Shown: piece by piece, positions 54,701 to 61,896 of the stretch
Layout of the letters: every line of letters begins with the position of its first letter
How positions within the stretch are numbered: the stretch's first letter is position 1
Assembly (NCBI GenBank): GCA_029465975.1
Contig: CM055728.1
Location: 30,068,013 to 30,132,012, forward strand
DNA from: Dallia pectoralis
Taxonomy: Eukaryota; Chordata; Actinopteri; Esociformes; Umbridae
Direction of reading: 5' to 3'
Length of the DNA stretch: 64,000 bases
Notes under the pieces: model-generated
What the model saw: only the letters and a program-made list of their open reading frames with translations
Database searches by the model: none
What the model was told of the DNA's origin: nothing
Program-made: the position numbers and the translations under genes

Positions 54701-57700
54701 TCAGGCTGGTTTAGAGCTGTGTGCACATGTATGCATATTGTGTGTGAGTACTAGTGTATACCTGTGAGGACTACAATTCCTATGTGTGTGCATCATGTAT
54801 TTTTTAAAAGGTGGGACTGTAGCATAGAACTGACAGCACCACTGGTTCTACACACACACAGACACACACACACACACAGACACACACACAGACACAGACA
54901 CACACACACACACAGACACACACACAGACACAGACACACACACACACACACACACACACAGATACTAGGCTGAATAATTCATCACTGCTGAGCAAGCTGT
55001 ATAACTGGTCTCTTTCTATACCTCTCTCTTCTCTCTCTCTTTCTATATATCTCCTCTCTCTCTCTCTCTCCCTCTCACCTCTCTCCTCTCTCTCTCTTTC
55101 TATATATCTCCTCTCTCTCTCTCTCTCCCTCTCTCACCTCTCTCACCTCTCTCTCCATATCTCTCTCTCTATATATATATATATATCTCCTCTCTCTCTC
55201 TCTCTCTCCCTCTCTCACCTCTCTCACCTCTCTCTCCATATCTCTCTCTCTATATATATATATATCCTCTCTCTCTCTCTCTCTCTATATCTCTCTCCTC
55301 TCTGTCTATATCTCTCACTAACTGCCCCACTCAATTTGTCTTTATTCCTCTTCTTTGGTCTCATGCCCTCTTCCCTTCTTCCTCGCTCTCTCTCTTCCTC
55401 GTCTTTGTTTTTCATCCTCTCATCCCTCCCTCGCCTCACCCCCCACTCCCTCTTTCCTCCCACTCTTCTGTCCCCCCCGTCAGGATTTAACCCCATGTGG
55501 GAGGAGACTCTGGTGTTCACACTGCACATGCCTGAGCTGGCGCTGATCCGTTTCCTGGTTTGGGATCACGACCCCATCGGCCAAGACTTCATTGGCCAGC
55601 GGACTATTGCCTTCACCAGCATAATGCCAGGTACCCTCCTCTAGCTCCTCCTACCATTTCTCCTGACAGGACCTATGTGAAGGTTTTGTAAACGATCAAG
55701 ACAAAGCAGCGCCATCTGAACGTGTTGAAGAGGAAGTGGCCTCAGTCTGTCTGTGTTCTGGATGTACTGTAGCTGATATTGGTCTGAAGTGTGTGGATAT
55801 ACTGTAGCTGATATTGGTCTGAAGTGTGTGGATATACTGTAGCTGATATTGGTCTGAAGTGTGTGGATATACTGTAGCTGATATTGGTCTGAAGTGTGTG
55901 GATATACTGTAGCTGATATTGGTCTGAAGTGTGTGGATATACTGTAGCTGATATTGGTCTGAAGTGTGTGGATATACTGTAGCTGATATTGGTCTGAAGT
56001 GTGTGGATATACTGTAGCTGATATTGGTCTGAAGTGTGTGGATATACTGTAGCTGATATTGGTCTGAAGTGTGTGGATATACTGTAGCTGATATTGGTCT
56101 GAAGTGGAAGTAGTCTGAAGTGAAGTAGTCTGGAGATGTGGAACCCTGTCACCGGGCATGTTTTCATAAAAGTTTGTGTCTTTTTTGTTTGTCTGTGTGT
56201 ATGTGTGTATGTCTGTGTGTGTGTGTGTGTGTGTGTGTGCCCTTTTGTGTCTGAATGTGTTTTAGGTTATCGCCACGTGTATTTGGAAGGTATGGAGGAG
56301 GCATCCATCTTTGTTCATGTGTCAGTGCATGACATCACCGGTAAGGTAGGTACCTTTAGTTAAGTATTAACACATTCACCTGGCCCTTTATTAACACGTT
56401 CACCTGTCCCTTTATTAACACGTTCACCTGGCCCTTTATTCACACGTTCACCTGGCCCTTTATTAACACGTTCACCTGGCCCTTTATTAACACGTTCACC
56501 TGTCCCTTTATTAACACGTTCACCTGGCCCTTTATTCACACGTTCACCTGGACCTTTATTAACACATTCACCTGTCCCTTTATTCACACATTCACCTGTC
56601 CCTTTATTCACACATTCACCTGGCCCTTTATTAACACATTCACCTGTCCCTTTATTAACACGTTCACCTGTCCCTTTATTCACCTGTCCCTTTATTAACA
56701 CGTTCACATTAACACGTTCACCTGTCCCTTTATTAACACGTTCACCTGTCCCTTTATTAACACGTTCACCTGGCCCTTTATTAACCCACCTGGCCCTTTA
56801 TTAACACGTTCACCTGGACCTTTATTAACACATTCACCTGTCCCTTTATTCACACATTCACCTGTCCCTTTATTCACACGTTCACCTGTCCCTTTATTAA
56901 CACGTTCACCTGTCCCTTTATTAACACGTTCACCTGTCCCTTTATTAACACGTTCACCTGTCCCTTTATTAACACGTTCACCTGTCCCTTTATTAACACG
57001 TTCACCTGTCCCTTTATTAACACGTTCACCTGTCCCTTTATTAACACGTTCACCTGGCCCTTTATTAACACGTTCACCTGGCCCTTTATTAACACGTTCA
57101 CCTGGCCCTTTATTAACACGTTCACCTGTCCCTTTATTAACACGTTCACCTGTCCCTTTATTAACACGTTCACCTGGCCCTTTATTAACACGTTCACCTG
57201 TCCCTTTATTAACACGTTCACCTGGCCCTTTATTAACACGTTCACCTGTCCCTTTATTAACACGTTCACCTGGCCCTTTATTAACACACCTGTCCCTTTA
57301 TTAACACGTTCACCTGGCCCTTTATTAACACGTTCACCTGGCCCTTTATTAACACGTTCACCTGGCCCTTTATTAACACGTTCACCTGGCCCTTTACACT
57401 CACCTGTCCCTTTATTAACACGTTCACCTGTCCCTTTATTAACACGTTCACCTGTCCCTTTATTAACACGTTCACCTGGCCCTTTATTAACACGTTCACC
57501 TGGCCCTTTATTAACACGTTCACCTGGCCCTTTATTAACACGTTCACCTGGCCCTTTATTAACACGTTCACATGGCCCTTTAGCATGTTATGGAGAGGTT
57601 TTAATGCGTTCAGAAGACTTTCGTGCTCCTTGTCTCTTTCAACGCAGTATTTCAGATAACCTTTTCGTGGTTTTTCTCCTCAAATCACGTCACTAGGCTG

Positions 57701-60700
57701 TTAATTAAGGGGAGAACAGAATTTTTATGCAGACGAAGGATTGTCTGCGCCAAAGCTGGTAATAAATATTGTAGTAGAAAGATCTATTAAATTACGAGCT
57801 TTCGCTAATTGCCTCGTTTGCGACTCAATGGGGAGTAATTAATCCAGTCAATAGAGCGTCACCAGGAACGTGGGCCGGTGGTCCAGACCCCCCCCCCCCA
57901 GCCCGCTCTGCACTAGATGAGTGCGGTCGTTTACTGCCAGCTGCTGCTCTCCTGCCGTTCTGAGAGCTGAAACGGGAACAGATACCGCGTGATAGACGGC
58001 GCTGTTTGTGCCCTTCTTTCATGCGGTTTTTATTTGCGTGCAGTTGCTTCTGGGACTGGGGCTTGGGACAGTCGATACAGACTGCACTAGACCAGAACCT
58101 GTTGAAATAAGAACACCCTAGCTACGATAAAGAAAGCATCCTGCCCATAGAAACCAGGCTCCATCTGAGTATTCTTCCTTTGTTCATCTTCTGCATTCTA
58201 TTGTGTTCTGCCATGTTGTTAATGACCATTCTGTTGTTCATATCTGCTCCTGTAGATCGCTCCTATTTCAGCGCTATGTGCTCTACTCTCTTCCTTCCTT
58301 TCCCCTCTTGCTTCTCTCTCCCATTCCCTCTCTCTCCATCTCTCCCCTCCTATGACCCCTCCTCTGACCTCTCCTCTGACCTCTCAATCTCTCCTCTGAC
58401 CCCTCATCTGACCCCTCCTCTGACCTCTCCTCTGACCCCTCCTCTGACCCCTCCTCTGACCTCTCCTCTGACCCCTCCTCTGACCCCTCCTCTGACCCCT
58501 CCTCTGACCCCTCCTCTGACCCCTCCTCTGACCCCTCCTCTGACCTCTCCTCTGACCTCTCCTCTGACCTCTCCTCTGACCTCTCCATCTCTCCTCTCCA
58601 TCTCTCCCTTCCTCTGACCTGTCCTCTGACCTGTCCTCTGACCTCTCCTCTGACCTCTCCATCTCTCCTCTCTTCTGACCTCTCCTGACCCCTCCTCTGA
58701 CCTCTCCATCTCTCCTCCATCTCTCTTCACCTCTGACCCCTCCATCTTTCCTCTCCTCTGACCTCTCCTCTGACCCCTCCTCCCTGTCCTCTGACCTGTC
58801 CTCTGACCCCTCCTCTGACCTCTCCATCTCTCCTCTCCTCTGACCCCTCCACTGACCCCTCCTCTGACCCCTCCTCTGACCTCTCCATCTCTCCTCTCCT
58901 CTGACCTCTCCTCTGACCCCTCCTCTGACCTCTCCATCTCTCCTCTGACCCCTCCTCTGACCTTTCCACTGACCCCTCCTCTGACCTCATCTCTGACCCC
59001 TCCTCTGATCTCTCCATCTCTCCTCTCCTCTGACCCCTCCTCTGACCTCTCCTCTGACCCCTCCTCTGACCTCTCCTCTGACCCCTCCTCTGACCTCTCT
59101 CTCCTCTGTTTGTGATTTCAGTGGAACTCTCTTTGTCCAAACGCGGCTTTTAGAGGCAGGAAGTTGTTAGGAGCCCTGAAGGTGCCACTCAAAACTCAGG
59201 TGTAGTGAGATCCAATCAGCACCGTGCATGCGTCACATGCCCCTCCCCAGTGAATCCCTGCAAGCCAATCGCGTCTACCCTTAGAGGCCAACTCATGCTG
59301 ACCATGAGTTGCATATATAATTGTGACAGCTTGACTCGCCAGCATCCTCCATCGACCCAAAGTAGATCCAATGTCACTAACCTGCACTGGGGAGGGAGGT
59401 GGAGGGGGGACAGACAACAAGGTACTGGGGGCGTGCCAGTTGGACGGTGTGTTCTGTGGGACGGTTTGTTCCCTATGTCTGGAGGATTGTCAGTATGGTG
59501 CATTGCAGGGTTTTTTCCCCACTATCTATTCAACTTGGTAACATGCATCTACAAACTAACAAGTTTAATCCACAAATTAACTAGTGTCAGCCACTAACTA
59601 GTGTAATCCAATCACTAACTAGTGTAATCCACTAAATTACTAGTGTCAGACACTAACTAACTATTGTAAACCACTCACTAACTAGTGTAATCTCACTGAC
59701 TAGTGTAATCCACTAACTAACTAGTGTAATCCACTAACTAACTAGTGTCAGCCACTCACTAACTAGTGTCAGCCACTCACTAACTAGTGTCAGCCACTAA
59801 CTAACTAGTGTCAGCCACTAACTAACTAGTGTCAGCCACTAACTAACTAGTGTCAGCCACTAACTAACTAGTGTAATCCACTAACTAAATAGTGTCAGCC
59901 ACTCACTAACTAGTGTCAGCCACTAACTAACTAGTGTCAGCCACTAACTAACTAGTGTCAGCCACTAACTAACTAGTGTAATCCACTAACTAAATAGTGT
60001 CAGACACTAACTAACTAGTGTAATCCACTAACTAAATAGTGTCAGACACTAACTAACTGGTGTCAGACACTAACTAACTGGTGTCAGACACTAACTAACT
60101 AGTGTAATCCACTAACTAACTTCAGTCATCCACTAACTAACTATTGTAAACCACTCACTAACTAGTGTAATAACCAACTAACTAGTGTAATCCACTAACT
60201 AACTATTGTAAACCACTCACTAACTAGTGTAATTCACCAACTAACTTCAGTCATCCACTAACTAACTATTGTAAACCACTCACCAACTAGTGCAATGCAC
60301 TAACTAACTATTGTAATCCACTAACTATTGTAATCCACTCACTAACTATTGTAAACCACTCACTAACTAGTGTACTTCACCAACTAACTAGTGTAATTCA
60401 CTAACTAACTATTGTAAACCACTCACTAACTAGTGTAATTCACCAACTAACTTCAGTCATCCACTAACTAACTATTGTAAACCACTCACCAACTAGTGCA
60501 ATGCACTAACTAACTATTGTAATCCACTAACTATTGTAATCCACTAACTAACTATTGTAAACCACTCACTAACTATTGTAAACCACTCACTAACTAGTGT
60601 AATCCCCTCACTAACTAGTGTAATCCACTCACTGACTAGTGTAATCCACTCACTAACTAGTGTAATCTCACTGACTAGTGTAATTCACTAACTAACTAGT

Positions 60701-61838
60701 GTAATCCCCTCACTGACTAGTGTCAGCCACTAACTAACTATTGTAAACCACTCACTAACTAGTGTAATCCCCTCACTGACTAGTGTAATTCACTAACTAA
60801 CTAGTGTAATCCCCTCACTAACTAATGTAATCTCACTGACTAGTGTAATCCCCTTACTGACTAGTGTAAACCACTAACTAACTAGTGTAATTCACTAACT
60901 AACTAGTGTAATCCATTCCATTAACTAGTGTAATCCACTCTACTAACTAGTGTAATCCACTCACTAACTAGTGTAATCCACTCACTAACTAGTGTAATCC
61001 ACTCCACTAACTAGTGTAATCCACTCAATAACTAGTGTAATCCACTCACTAACTAATGTAATCTCACTGACTAGTGTAATCCCCTCACTGACTAGTGTAA
61101 ACCACTAACTAACTAGTGTAATTCACTAACTAACTAGTGTAATCCATTCCATTAACTAGTGTAATCCACTCTACTAACTAGTGTAATTCACTAACTAACT
61201 AGTGTAATCCATTCCATTAACTAGTGTAATCCACTCTACTAACTAGTGTAATCCACTCACTAACTAGTGTAATCCACTCACTAACTAGTGTAATCCACAT
61301 ACAATATCAAAATGGGTTTAGAGAATACCCCAAATAAGTTCTGTTCATTTGAGGGGAACCAGTTTCACGGTTCAGCAGAACATGGAGAAACAGTTCCTAG
61401 GCATAACTATTAACCATTAAAATAAAGTAGACTTAAAATAAACTCAATTGTGTTCTGCGTAATGTCTGTTGTGGATGTGTGAATTCTGTCCCTAACATGT
61501 AGACAAAATGATTTGGGCTCTTGGTCATTGTCACTTGGACTCATCAGGGCGCTTAGTCGGCCTAACTGCAATTCCACTTGGATCTACTTGTTCGTGTCTT
61601 ATGAAATGACATTGGGTTTCTGCAAAAACTGGAAGGTGGGCGTTTTATAATCTAAAGACAGCACTAACGCCGTTTGTCATGTGACAGCAGTTAACCCAGG
61701 GTCATTTTTGATTGTTCACCACCAACTTGTGTCGTCAACCTCACCATTGCGCCCTCTGGCAGGGTGTTCATGATCCTATCACACTGTCCCCTCGTTGTCA
61801 GTTCCATTGTGACGTCCCACCTTGACGCCATGTCTAGC

Positions 61839-61896
<58 letters not shown>

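Noticed and set aside
58283..59140. Arg/Glu/Gly-rich - strand frames (RGQRRGQRRG, EERSEERSEE)
   Set aside because: Translation of the pyrimidine array in the antisense direction; not RGG-box proteins.
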